A stretch of DNA of 39,212 nt from SIG440 sp045591035 (lineage in GTDB: Bacteria; Bacillota; Clostridia; Monoglobales; Monoglobaceae). The translations under genes were made by a program, and so were the position numbers. Shown here one piece after another: positions 31,556 through 39,212 of the stretch. The stretch is taken from positions 1 to 39,212 of the forward strand of contig JAZNSG010000040.1 in NCBI GenBank assembly GCA_045591035.1, given 5' to 3'. How positions within the stretch are numbered: position 1 is the first letter of the stretch; every line of letters starts with the position of its first letter. The notes below the pieces were generated by a model. That model saw nothing but the letters and a program-made list of their open reading frames with translations, made no database searches and was not told the origin of the DNA.

Positions 31556-32276
31556 TTCCAGCCTGATTGTTACCCTTTTGACCAAGGATTTTGGGAAGAT
31601 TTCGGCTATTGCCAATGGTGCAAGAACAAAAAAATCTCAACTGATTGGCGGACTTCAGCTTTTCGCTTTCAGTGAGATTGTTATGTATAAAAGCAAAAGC
31701 AAAAAAGGTCTTTACCATCTTGACGAAATGACGGTTATTGAGAGCTTTGCCGACCTTCGGTATGACCTTTTGAAAATGGCTTATGCCTCATATTTTGCCG
31801 AAGCTGCAAACGGAGCATTGGCAGAGGACAGTGTTGACGAGGGTATTTTAAGGCTTCTTCTTAACTGCCTTTTTGTCCTTGAAAAGGGCGATATACCCTA
31901 CGAAAAAATAAAAACTGTTTTTGAATGGAGACTTGCTTCGGAATCGGGGTACAGTCCCCTTCTTGAAAGCTGCTCGGTTTGTGGCAAAGTCCTTGAAAAA
32001 GGGAAACTCATTCCCCAAAACGGAACTGTGGTCTGCGAAAACTGTGAAAGCGAAACCGGTTATTCTTTAGGTCCCGGCATGGTAAAAATTGTGGACTACA
32101 TAACAAGCTGCGACAGCCGTCGCATCTTTTCCTTTGAAGCCCCCGCTTCTGTAATAAACTATCTGAGCGAAATCAGTGAGCGCTACCTTAAAATCCAGCT
32201 GGACAAGGAGTTCCCGACTCTTGATTATTTAAAAAAAGTGAAAGCATTGGAGAACAGCAATGAAAACGAAAATTGA
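31503..32276 (+). CDS. recO: DNA repair protein RecO
   Basis: The 257-aa recombination mediator works with RecF and RecR to load RecA onto SSB-coated DNA. The N-terminal OB fold begins LGLIKTSGIVTKTTKYGDSS, and a zinc knuckle CSVCGK ... CENC lies in the C-terminal half. TTG 31503 is preferred, with AGGTG six bases upstream; TTG or GTG codons at 31485-31509 are all possible, so the exact start is uncertain. It overlaps yqzL by about 53 bases at its start and the Fe-S gene by 17 at its end. Confidence 0.9.
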   Translation: MGLIKTSGIVTKTTKYGDSSLIVTLLTKDFGKISAIANGARTKKSQLIGGLQLFAFSEIVMYKSKSKKGLYHLDEMTVIESFADLRYDLLKMAYASYFAEAANGALAEDSVDEGILRLLLNCLFVLEKGDIPYEKIKTVFEWRLASESGYSPLLESCSVCGKVLEKGKLIPQNGTVVCENCESETGYSLGPGMVKIVDYITSCDSRRIFSFEAPASVINYLSEISERYLKIQLDKEFPTLDYLKKVKALENSNENEN

Positions 32277-32916
32277 AAAATTTTTAAAGGAAATGGGCGT
32301 CTGTCAGGTTGGTTTTTGCAAACTTGATATGGACAACCCTTTCAATCTGCCTTGTGCAATATCCTTTGCAGTACCGTTGTCGGATGCCGTGGTTGACGGA
32401 ATTTCAGACAGCCCCACTCATACATATTTTCATCATTATCGCACCATAAACACTTTTATAGACAACGTATCTCTCAGAGTGGGACTTATGCTTTCTGCCG
32501 ACGGGTACAATTATGCGGCAGTTCCGGCTTCTCAGTCTGTGGAAGGGCTTCAGGGGATTTTCTCCCACAAGTATGCGGCTGTGAAATCAGGGCTTGGAAC
32601 TGTGGGAAAAAGCGGACTTTTTTTATCCGAAATTTATGGGCCACGAGTGCGACTTGGCACGATTCTCACGAATTATCCCTTTGAATGCGAAAAAGAGCCA
32701 CTTGATTCGGTATGCGGAGACTGTCGTTTGTGTATGGAGAGCTGTCCTGCCATGGCAATCAGCGGAAAAGAGTGGAGGCCGGAAGATGAGCGTGAGGTTA
32801 TTATTGACGCCGCCGCCTGCAGCATCTATATGAAAAAAGCATTTCAGCATATCGGCAGAGGTGCAGTCTGTGGGATTTGTATGCGGGTTTGCCCCTATGG
32901 AAAACGGGGAAAATAA
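32260..32916 (+). CDS. Short QueG-like protein with two [4Fe-4S] clusters
   Basis: The 218-aa cytosolic iron-sulfur protein is related to epoxyqueuosine reductase. The region HKYAAVKSGLGTVGKSGLFLSE followed by YGPRVRLGTILTN is QueG-like. Two cluster motifs follow: C152-x2-C155-x2-C158-x3-C162P and C204-x2-C207-x3-C211P, with C187 probably completing the second set. Full-length QueG is about 350-380 aa with a longer cobalamin-binding N-terminal half and C-terminal HEAT-like repeats; both are reduced or absent here. It may be a different corrinoid or flavin-linked reductase, so QueG function should not be assumed. Its start overlaps recO by 17 bases. Confidence 0.75.
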   Translation: MKTKIEKFLKEMGVCQVGFCKLDMDNPFNLPCAISFAVPLSDAVVDGISDSPTHTYFHHYRTINTFIDNVSLRVGLMLSADGYNYAAVPASQSVEGLQGIFSHKYAAVKSGLGTVGKSGLFLSEIYGPRVRLGTILTNYPFECEKEPLDSVCGDCRLCMESCPAMAISGKEWRPEDEREVIIDAAACSIYMKKAFQHIGRGAVCGICMRVCPYGKRGK

Positions 32917-32928
32917 TTTTATTTTGTG

Positions 32929-32957
32929 TTGACTAATTATGAAGAAATTGGTATAAT
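32929..32957 (+). promoter_or_regulatory. Promoter of alaS-HIT-citrate synthase
   Basis: TTGACT (32929-32934), 17 bp, consensus TATAAT (32952-32957). The leader of about 60 nt is too short for a T-box. Confidence 0.75.
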
Positions 32958-33022
32958 TATTTGATAGTGTTTTGTTTATCATTCAAATTAAATTTTGTTT
33001 AATAGAAAGGCTTTGATTACTT

Positions 33023-35641
33023 ATGAAAAAAATGGGACTCAATGAAATCCGGGAAAAATATCTTTCGTTTTTTGAATCCAAGGGCTGTCTTCGTCTTGGC
33101 AGTTTTCCCCTTGTTCCGAAAAACGACGCAAGTCTTTTGCTTATAAACTCAGGTATGGCTCCTATGAAAAAATGGTTTACGGGAGCTGAAATCCCCCCGA
33201 AAACAAGGGTTACCACCTGTCAGAAGTGTATCCGTACTCCTGATATTGAGTGCGTTGGAAAAACCGCAAGACATGGTACCTTTTTCGAAATGCTCGGAAA
33301 CTTCTCTTTTGGTGACTATTTCAAGCACGAGGCTATAAACTGGGCATGGGAGTTTTTGACAAAGATTATGGAAATTCCCAAAGAGGTTCTTTGGATTACC
33401 GTTTACGAAGAGGACGACGAAGCAAGGGATATCTGGATTAATGAGGTTGGTGTAAACCCCGACAGAGTTGTTAAAATGGGCAAAGAGGACAACTTCTGGG
33501 AACACGGAACCGGTCCTTGCGGTCCTTGCTCTGAAATTCATGTAGACCGTGGTGCTGATTGCGGTTGCGGAAAACCCGATTGCAAACTCGGTTGCGACTG
33601 TGACCGTTTTATGGAGGTCTGGAACCTTGTTTTCACTCAGTTTGATAAGGACGAGGACGGAAATTACAACCGTCTGTCGAAGCCAAACATTGATACAGGT
33701 ATGGGGCTTGAACGTCTGGCTTGTATTATGCAGGGCGTTGGAAACCTTTTCGAGGTTGACACCGTTCAAAGCACAATGAAGCATATTTCAAAAATTACAG
33801 GGGTTAATTACAAAGAAAACGAAAAGACTGACGTTTCTCTTCGTGTTATCACCGACCATATCCGAAGCACAGTTATGATGGTATCCGATGGCGTTATCCC
33901 CTCAAACGAAGGCCGAGGTTATGTACTCAGACGTCTTCTTCGTCGTGCCGCACGTCACGGACGTCTTCTTGGTGTAGAAAAAGAATTCCTTTATACTGTT
34001 GCGGATACTGTTATTGATGAATCAAAACAGGGTTATCCCGAGCTTGACGAAAAGAGGGATTACATCAAAAAAGTTATAAGAATTGAAGAAGAAAAGTTCT
34101 CAAAGACCATTGAGGGCGGTCTTGCAATTCTTAACACATACATCGAAGAAACAAAGAAAGCGGGAAGCGATGTTCTTTCGGGTAAGGATGCATTCAAGCT
34201 TAACGATACTTATGGTTTCCCCATTGACCTCACAATTGAAATTTGTGAGGAACAAGGTTTGAAAGTTGACAGAGACGGTTTTGATGTCGAGCTTAAACAT
34301 CAGAAAGAAACTGCTCGTGCAAGTCGAAAGGACGGTTCAAGCTGGGACGATGATTCAGCTGTTAACATAAAAGCCGAGCCTACTATATTTGTAGGTTATG
34401 ACAGCCTTGAAGCAGAATCCGAAATTATTGGTCTTGCTCAGGGAAGTGACACGGTTGATGCTCTTGGGGCAGGGGAAGAAGGTATTGTTGTTGTAGCACA
34501 ATCTCCCTTCTATGCTGAAATGGGTGGTCAGTCGGGAGATATAGGAACCATATTCACCAAAGACGGAAAAGCAAAGGTGCTGGATACAAAGAAAAACGGC
34601 GACGGAATTTATTTCCATATTGTAAAGGTTGAAGAAGGTTCTGTTTCAAAAGGAGATTTGGCAAAGCTTTCTGTTTGCAAAAAGAACAGAATGGATGTTT
34701 GCCGAAACCATTCCACAACACACCTTCTCCACAAGGCTCTCAAAGAAGTTTTGGGAACTCATGTTGCTCAGGCAGGTTCTGAAGTTACTGCAAAGCGTCT
34801 CAGATTTGACTTTTCACACTTTGAGGCTATGACTGCTGACGAAATCAGAGCAACCGAAAGAAAAGTAAATGATGCAATTCTTGAAGCTATGCCCATTTGT
34901 GTTCAGGAGCTTAACATAGACGAAGCAAAGAAACTGGGAGCAACGGCTCAATTCGGCGAAAAGTACGGTGAAAAGGTAAGAGTTGTTTCTATGGGAGATT
35001 ACTCAATCGAGTTCTGTGGCGGTACACATCTTTCCAACACAGCCGAGGCGGGACTTTTCAAGATTGTGTCCGAAAACGGTGTTGCAGCCGGTGTAAGACG
35101 TATCGAAGCTGTTACTGGAATAGGTGTATTTGAACTTCTCACAAGCACTCAGGAAACAGTTAATTCTATTGCAGATACTATAAAATCAAGTGTTCACGAG
35201 GTTGTTTCAAAGGCAGCGTCTTTAGTTGAAGAAAACAAAAATCTCAAGCGTGAGCTTGACTCCATAAAAGCAAAAATGGCGAACAGCGGTCTTGAAAGCC
35301 TTATTGATGAAGCGACTGAAGTTAAAGGCATAAAAATAATTGCAAGTCGTCTGGGTGACGGGCTTGATATGAACGCTCTTCGTACAGCAGGAGACAACCT
35401 GAAAGAAAAAATTGGATGCGGCGTTATTGTTCTGGCATCAGCAGACGGCGAAAAGGTTAATATTGTGGCAATGGCAACAAGTGACGCTGTGAAGATGGGT
35501 GCTCATGCCGGAAACATTATTCGTGAAGTTGCAAAGGCTTGTGGCGGCGGTGGCGGCGGAAAACCTGACAGCGCTCAGGCAGGCGGCAAGGATGCATCGA
35601 AGCTTGATGAAGCATTGGCCCTGGTAAAGACCTTAATATAA
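33023..35641 (+). CDS. alaS: Alanyl-tRNA synthetase
   Basis: The 872-aa class II synthetase charges tRNA-Ala. The catalytic core begins LNEIREKYLSFFESKGC. The editing-domain zinc site is H563-x3-H567 (HSTTH) with C665-x3-H669 (CGGTH). A C-terminal oligomerisation/C-Ala region ends with a glycine-rich linker (GGGGGGK) before the last helix. A Cys-rich insert (DCGCGKPDCKLGCDCD) in the core is a usual feature of clostridial AlaRS. GAAAGG is about 12 bases before the ATG. Promoter-proximal gene of a three-gene run. Confidence 0.97.
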   Translation: MKKMGLNEIREKYLSFFESKGCLRLGSFPLVPKNDASLLLINSGMAPMKKWFTGAEIPPKTRVTTCQKCIRTPDIECVGKTARHGTFFEMLGNFSFGDYFKHEAINWAWEFLTKIMEIPKEVLWITVYEEDDEARDIWINEVGVNPDRVVKMGKEDNFWEHGTGPCGPCSEIHVDRGADCGCGKPDCKLGCDCDRFMEVWNLVFTQFDKDEDGNYNRLSKPNIDTGMGLERLACIMQGVGNLFEVDTVQSTMKHISKITGVNYKENEKTDVSLRVITDHIRSTVMMVSDGVIPSNEGRGYVLRRLLRRAARHGRLLGVEKEFLYTVADTVIDESKQGYPELDEKRDYIKKVIRIEEEKFSKTIEGGLAILNTYIEETKKAGSDVLSGKDAFKLNDTYGFPIDLTIEICEEQGLKVDRDGFDVELKHQKETARASRKDGSSWDDDSAVNIKAEPTIFVGYDSLEAESEIIGLAQGSDTVDALGAGEEGIVVVAQSPFYAEMGGQSGDIGTIFTKDGKAKVLDTKKNGDGIYFHIVKVEEGSVSKGDLAKLSVCKKNRMDVCRNHSTTHLLHKALKEVLGTHVAQAGSEVTAKRLRFDFSHFEAMTADEIRATERKVNDAILEAMPICVQELNIDEAKKLGATAQFGEKYGEKVRVVSMGDYSIEFCGGTHLSNTAEAGLFKIVSENGVAAGVRRIEAVTGIGVFELLTSTQETVNSIADTIKSSVHEVVSKAASLVEENKNLKRELDSIKAKMANSGLESLIDEATEVKGIKIIASRLGDGLDMNALRTAGDNLKEKIGCGVIVLASADGEKVNIVAMATSDAVKMGAHAGNIIREVAKACGGGGGGKPDSAQAGGKDASKLDEALALVKTLI

Positions 35642-35664
35642 TTTCTAAATTACGGAGGGAAACA

Positions 35665-36009
35665 ATGAGCGATTGTCTTTTTTGTAAAATTATATTGGGA
35701 GAAATCCCATCAACAAAGGTCTATGAAGATGAATATGTTTATGCCTTCAATGACATAGACCCTCAGGCACCTTTTCATATTATAATTATTCCAAAGGTTC
35801 ACATTTCTTCTGCTAACGAAATAACTCCTGAAAACTCAGGAGTTGTTGCAAAGATTTATGAAGCTGCAGCAAAAATTGCGAAAGAAAAGGGATTTGACAA
35901 ATCCGGCTACCGGATTGTTAATAACTGTGGTGAGGATGGAGGACAAACTGTTTTTCATATACATTTTCACCTGCTTGCAGGAAGAAATCTTCAGTGGCCT
36001 CCCGGCTAA
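35665..36009 (+). CDS. HIT family protein (HINT-like nucleotide hydrolase)
   Basis: The 114-aa histidine-triad protein hydrolyses AMP-conjugates such as aminoacyl-adenylates or adenosine phosphoramidates. The triad is H98-x-H100-x-H102 (HIHFHLL); a C4-x2-C7 pair near the N-terminus and ...H46 may bind zinc, as in many bacterial HINTs. It lies 23 bp after alaS and 25 bp before the citrate synthase. Clearing adenylates released by aminoacyl-tRNA synthetases would be a plausible link to alaS (inference). Confidence 0.93.
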   Translation: MSDCLFCKIILGEIPSTKVYEDEYVYAFNDIDPQAPFHIIIIPKVHISSANEITPENSGVVAKIYEAAAKIAKEKGFDKSGYRIVNNCGEDGGQTVFHIHFHLLAGRNLQWPPG

Positions 36010-36034
36010 AAAAAATAAGAAAGGATTGAGTCAA

Positions 36035-37393
36035 ATGAAAGAGAATTTCGACAAGTATATAGAAGCGGTGTTTGACCAAAAAAAGTCTTTCAGCGATATA
36101 CCTAAAAATTATTATAGTGATTACAATGTAAAAAGAGGTTTGAGAAACGCCGACGGAACGGGTGTTATGGCAGGTCTTACCTCTATTGGTGAGGTTCATG
36201 GTTATGTCCTTGACGAGGGAACAAAATCTCCGATTGAGGGTATTTTAAGATACCGCGGAATAAGCATCAGTGATATGATTGAGAACTGTGACAAAGAGAA
36301 CAGGTTTGGTTTTGAGGAAACTATTTTTCTTCTCATATTCGGTTTTCTTCCCAAAAAAGAGGATCTTGAAAAATTTTCTTCGATTCTGGCAAGTAAAAAT
36401 GCTCTTCCTGACGGTTTTACAGAGGATATGATACTCAAAGCCCCCAGTTCAAATATCATGAACAAACTGGCAAGGTCCGTTCTGGTTCTTTATTCTTATG
36501 ACAGCGAGAACAATCCAGACGATATAGGTATAGAGAATCTCCTGCGCCAAAGCTTTGAGCTTATTGCAAGATTTCCTACTCTTATTGCTTATGCTTATGC
36601 AGCAAAAAAACACTATTTTGACGGAAAAAGCCTTGTTCTTCACAATCCTAATCCAAATCTTTCAATTGCGGAAAATTTCTTTTATATGACACGTGAAGAC
36701 CACAAATACACCGAAACTGAAGCAAGAATTCTTGACCGGGCTCTTATGCTTCATGCAGAACATGGCGGCGGTAACAACTCTGCTTTTGCCATAAGAGTTT
36801 TATCCTCAAGTAATACTGATACTTATTCGGCTGTTGCTGCAGCCATTGGTTCTTTAAAAGGTCCGAAACACGGTGGTGCAAATGAAAAAACATTAAAACA
36901 AATGCAGGAAATAAAGGGAAATTTAAAAAATTGGGAAGATGAGAATGAAATTTATAATTATCTTTGCAAGATTGTCCGCAAAGAAGCCGGGGATGGAAGC
37001 GGCCTGATTTATGGAATTGGACATGCTGTTTATACACTTTCTGACCCAAGATCAATCATTCTTAAGGAATCTGCACGGGAACTTGCAACGGAACTTGGCC
37101 GTGAAAAAGAGTTCATCCTTTATGACGCTGTCGAAAGAATTGCTCCAAAGGTATTTGAAGACGTAAAAGGAATTACCTTCCCTATGCCTGCAAACGTTGA
37201 CTTCTATTCAGGTTTTGTATACCAGATGCTAAACATCCCTGAAGAACTTTTTACTCCTATTTTTGCTATGGCAAGAATTGTCGGATGGTGTGCACACAGA
37301 ATAGAAGAGATTATGACCGGCGGAAAAATTATTCGTCCTGCATACAAAAATATTATGCCACGTAAAAATTATACTTCAATTGATGAAAGATAA
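36035..37393 (+). CDS. Citrate synthase (or 2-methylcitrate synthase-like)
   Basis: The 452-aa homodimeric enzyme condenses acetyl-CoA with oxaloacetate. The catalytic residues are recognisable: H279 (GPKHGGANEKTLKQM), H330 (GIGHAVYT), D389 (NVDFYSG) and the upstream H243 (HAEHGGGNNS). ATG 36035 is chosen, with AAAGGA about 9 bases upstream; the longer open frame overlaps the HIT gene in another frame and is not used. It ends at a strong terminator. In an anaerobe it probably feeds glutamate synthesis through a partial TCA cycle; a methylcitrate or re-type role cannot be excluded. Confidence 0.92.
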   Translation: MKENFDKYIEAVFDQKKSFSDIPKNYYSDYNVKRGLRNADGTGVMAGLTSIGEVHGYVLDEGTKSPIEGILRYRGISISDMIENCDKENRFGFEETIFLLIFGFLPKKEDLEKFSSILASKNALPDGFTEDMILKAPSSNIMNKLARSVLVLYSYDSENNPDDIGIENLLRQSFELIARFPTLIAYAYAAKKHYFDGKSLVLHNPNPNLSIAENFFYMTREDHKYTETEARILDRALMLHAEHGGGNNSAFAIRVLSSSNTDTYSAVAAAIGSLKGPKHGGANEKTLKQMQEIKGNLKNWEDENEIYNYLCKIVRKEAGDGSGLIYGIGHAVYTLSDPRSIILKESARELATELGREKEFILYDAVERIAPKVFEDVKGITFPMPANVDFYSGFVYQMLNIPEELFTPIFAMARIVGWCAHRIEEIMTGGKIIRPAYKNIMPRKNYTSIDER

Positions 37394-37400
37394 TAAAAAG

Positions 37401-37431
37401 AAGACTGTGAAAATATTTCACAGTCTTTTTT
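37401..37431 (+). terminator. Terminator after citrate synthase (bidirectional)
   Basis: AAGACTGTGAAA pairs with TTTCACAGTCTT and is followed by T6. It also abuts the stop codon (37432-37434) of the convergent dehydratase gene, so one hairpin serves both transcripts. Confidence 0.9.
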
Positions 37432-39212
37432 CTATTCTACAAGCTGCATTTCTTCGGCTCTTTCTGCCTTTTCATTTGCCTCTTCCGGTCTGCGATATGT
37501 AGGAACAATCCTTTTTATAGTATCAATTATTCTGAAATATTCCTCTTCTTTATCAATAATTTTATTTGAAACAAGCTCTCTTAAAATATCAATCTTTTCT
37601 TCAACTTCTTCACGGGTGAGCGGCTTATCTCTTTCAATGAAAATCATTTTACTTGAAGTTACATCAAGCTCTTCCTTCTTCATAAGAAGTTCTTCCCACA
37701 GCTTTTCTCCTTTTCTCAAACCTATCTCTTTTATTTTAATATCTTTATAAGGAACGAGACCTGCAAGACGAATCATATTTTCTGCAAGATTTAGTATTTT
37801 AACAGGTTTTCCCATATCCAGAACAAACAATTCTCCGCATTTTGCCATAGCTCCAGCTTCCATTACAAGAGAAACAGCTTCAGGAATTGTCATAAAATAT
37901 CTTATTATTCTTTTATCAGTAATTGTAACAGGTCCTCCCTCTTCAATTTGTTTTTTAAACAAAGGAATAACAGAACCATTACTTCCTAAAACATTTCCGA
38001 ATCTCACTGCACAAAATTCGGTTTCTGAATTTCTTCGGCACTGTATAATCATTTCACACAATCTTTTTGTAGCTCCCATAATGTTTGTTGGATTAACAGC
38101 CTTATCTGTGGAAATAAGAATCATTTTTTCAACACCGTATTTTTCACAGGCATTTGCAACATTATATGTACCAAAAACGTTATTTTTTATAGCTTCAAGC
38201 CCATTTTTTTCCATTAGCGGTACATGTTTATGTGCAGCAGCATGAATGACTACGTCAGGTAGAATTTCTTCAAATATATCTTCTATTCTTTCTTTATCTC
38301 TGACTGATGCTATTATTACCTCTGAGTCAATTTTTTCACCATAAATTCTTTTAATTTCCTGCTCAATTTCATAAGCATTATTTTCATATATGTCAAGAAT
38401 AACCAGCTTTTGGGGCTTTAATTTTGCTATTTGACGGCAAAGCTCTGATCCAATTGATCCGCCACCGCCTGTAACGAGAATTTTTTTATTATAATAGTAA
38501 TTTTTTGTATCTTTATTTTCAATATTTATACTTTCTCTGAACAAAAGGTCTTCAATTCTTATTTCACGAAGAGTTATTTTTTTACCTTCTTCTATATCAT
38601 TTGAAGGAACAATAATTTTAAAATCTTCTTTACTGTAGAAATTAAATATTTTTTCTTTTTTCTCAGGTGAAAGGTCTTGAATTGCTATTATAATTTCTTT
38701 TACATCAAGACTTTTTAATTTTCTTATTATTTTCCCGTCTTCATAAAAGATAGGTATTCCGTCAAGTATTCCACCACTTTTTTCTTTGTTATTGTCAATG
38801 TAACAAACAGGGATATAATTTTTTTTCTTGTTTTTATATAGATTATTTACAAGAAAAGATCCTTTGCTTCCTGCCCCTACAACAGCAACCTTTATATCTT
38901 TTATATTATCTTTAATATAGTCCTTTTTTCTGTGATTATAATCATATAAATATTTATACATAAACCTGCTCAAAAGAGTGAAGAGAAGGTTCATTATAGT
39001 GAAAATATAAGTATATGAAAAACCAAGAAAAATAGGTTTGAAAAAATAACCTACAACATAGAAAATTATACCGCTTAAACCATCAGATAAGGTTAAAAGA
39101 AGGTATGATTTAACGCTTGAATATCTCCAGAGATGCCTGTAAATACCAAAAACCAATCTGAAAGATAAAACAAGTAAAGATATAAGACAAATATCAGGAG
39201 AAGATATTGCAG
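37432..39212 (-). CDS. NDP-sugar 4,6-dehydratase, CapD/PglF/FlaA1-like membrane protein (5' truncated by the window)
   Basis: Partial gene: the frame stays open to the window edge, so the true N-terminus, probably with the first two transmembrane helices, is missing. The visible part has membrane helices (one across RHLWRY...SDGLSGIIFYVVGYFF), a first Rossmann domain (VAVVGAGSKGS), and the catalytic SDR domain starting LVTGGGGSIGSE. The active-site motif STDKAVNPTNIMGATKR has Met where ordinary SDRs have Tyr, as in UDP-GlcNAc 4,6-dehydratases. The product would be a 4-keto-6-deoxy sugar for glycans or capsule. Coding sequence here is noticeably more AT-rich (many ATA, AAT, TTT codons) than the rest of the window. 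Confidence 0.92.
   Translation of the reverse strand, partial: AISSPDICLISLLVLSFRLVFGIYRHLWRYSSVKSYLLLTLSDGLSGIIFYVVGYFFKPIFLGFSYTYIFTIMNLLFTLLSRFMYKYLYDYNHRKKDYIKDNIKDIKVAVVGAGSKGSFLVNNLYKNKKKNYIPVCYIDNNKEKSGGILDGIPIFYEDGKIIRKLKSLDVKEIIIAIQDLSPEKKEKIFNFYSKEDFKIIVPSNDIEEGKKITLREIRIEDLLFRESINIENKDTKNYYYNKKILVTGGGGSIGSELCRQIAKLKPQKLVILDIYENNAYEIEQEIKRIYGEKIDSEVIIASVRDKERIEDIFEEILPDVVIHAAAHKHVPLMEKNGLEAIKNNVFGTYNVANACEKYGVEKMILISTDKAVNPTNIMGATKRLCEMIIQCRRNSETEFCAVRFGNVLGSNGSVIPLFKKQIEEGGPVTITDKRIIRYFMTIPEAVSLVMEAGAMAKCGELFVLDMGKPVKILNLAENMIRLAGLVPYKDIKIKEIGLRKGEKLWEELLMKKEELDVTSSKMIFIERDKPLTREEVEEKIDILRELVSNKIIDKEEEYFRIIDTIKRIVPTYRRPEEANEKAERAEEMQLVE

Noticed and set aside
32917..33022. T-box riboswitch upstream of alaS
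   Set aside because: Only about 60 nt lie between the -10 and the start codon, with no T-box sequence or terminator hairpin.
35843..36034. N-terminal extension of citrate synthase
   Set aside because: The upstream codons overlap the HIT gene in another frame; the ATG at 36035 has its own ribosome site and matches the family start.

Overview
The window reads as chromosomal DNA from a low-to-moderate GC, anaerobic, endospore-forming member of the Bacillota (Clostridia-like). Supporting evidence: a Gram-positive PolC-type replicative polymerase, rubrerythrin, the sporulation genes ylbJ, yqfC and yqfD, a Firmicutes-type yqfC-yqfD-phoH-ybeY-era-yqzL-recO cluster, the MEP-pathway enzyme IspG, AGGAGG-type ribosome binding sites and sigma-A-like promoters. 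A species cannot be named from the sequence alone.

Layout. 1-1.4 kb: a Fic/AMPylase gene with a palindromic operator, ending at a displaced 3' half of a tRNA-Ser(CGA). This looks like the edge of an integrated element lying to the left. 1.5-4.5 kb (minus strand): a start-less ORF remnant, a GNAT acetyltransferase, and an apparent operon of a DUF368/PopT polyprenyl-phosphate transporter, a nicotinamidase-like hydrolase and rubrerythrin. Its promoter has been interrupted by a roughly 205-bp array of hairpins flanked by an 11-bp direct repeat. 4.6-9.2 kb (plus): dnaN-recF-remB-gyrB without dnaA, rlbA or gyrA. 9.3-11.2 kb: a second small hairpin repeat, a MATE exporter (minus), and tRNA-Met and tRNA-Glu(CTC) (plus). 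11.3-21 kb (minus): a DUF975 membrane protein, KDPG aldolase, and the operon rpiB-ispG-polC-tex. 21-26 kb: a phosphoglucomutase/phosphomannomutase (plus), a dCMP deaminase (minus), and tsaE-tsaB-D,D-carboxypeptidase (plus). 26-33 kb: ylbJ (minus), then a tightly packed plus-strand cluster yqfC-yqfD-phoH-ybeY-era-yqzL-recO-(QueG-like Fe-S protein). 33-37.4 kb: alaS-HIT-citrate synthase. 37.4 kb to the end: a 5'-truncated NDP-sugar 4,6-dehydratase (minus) that probably opens a surface-polysaccharide locus.

Most genes are core housekeeping functions: DNA replication and repair (dnaN, recF, gyrB, polC, recO), RNA and ribosome processing (era, ybeY, tex, phoH), tRNA modification and charging (tsaB, tsaE, alaS), isoprenoid and sugar-phosphate metabolism, the cell envelope (PopT-like, D,D-carboxypeptidase) and sporulation.

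The less ordinary content is non-coding or architectural: two modular hairpin arrays (one inserted into the popT leader with a duplicated -10 box), the tRNA-Ser attachment-site scar beside an apparently self-regulated Fic gene, a start-less coding remnant, and condensed versions of two classic gene clusters. I did not find a clear new multi-gene defence or metabolic system. The hairpin-array element is the best candidate for something poorly described.
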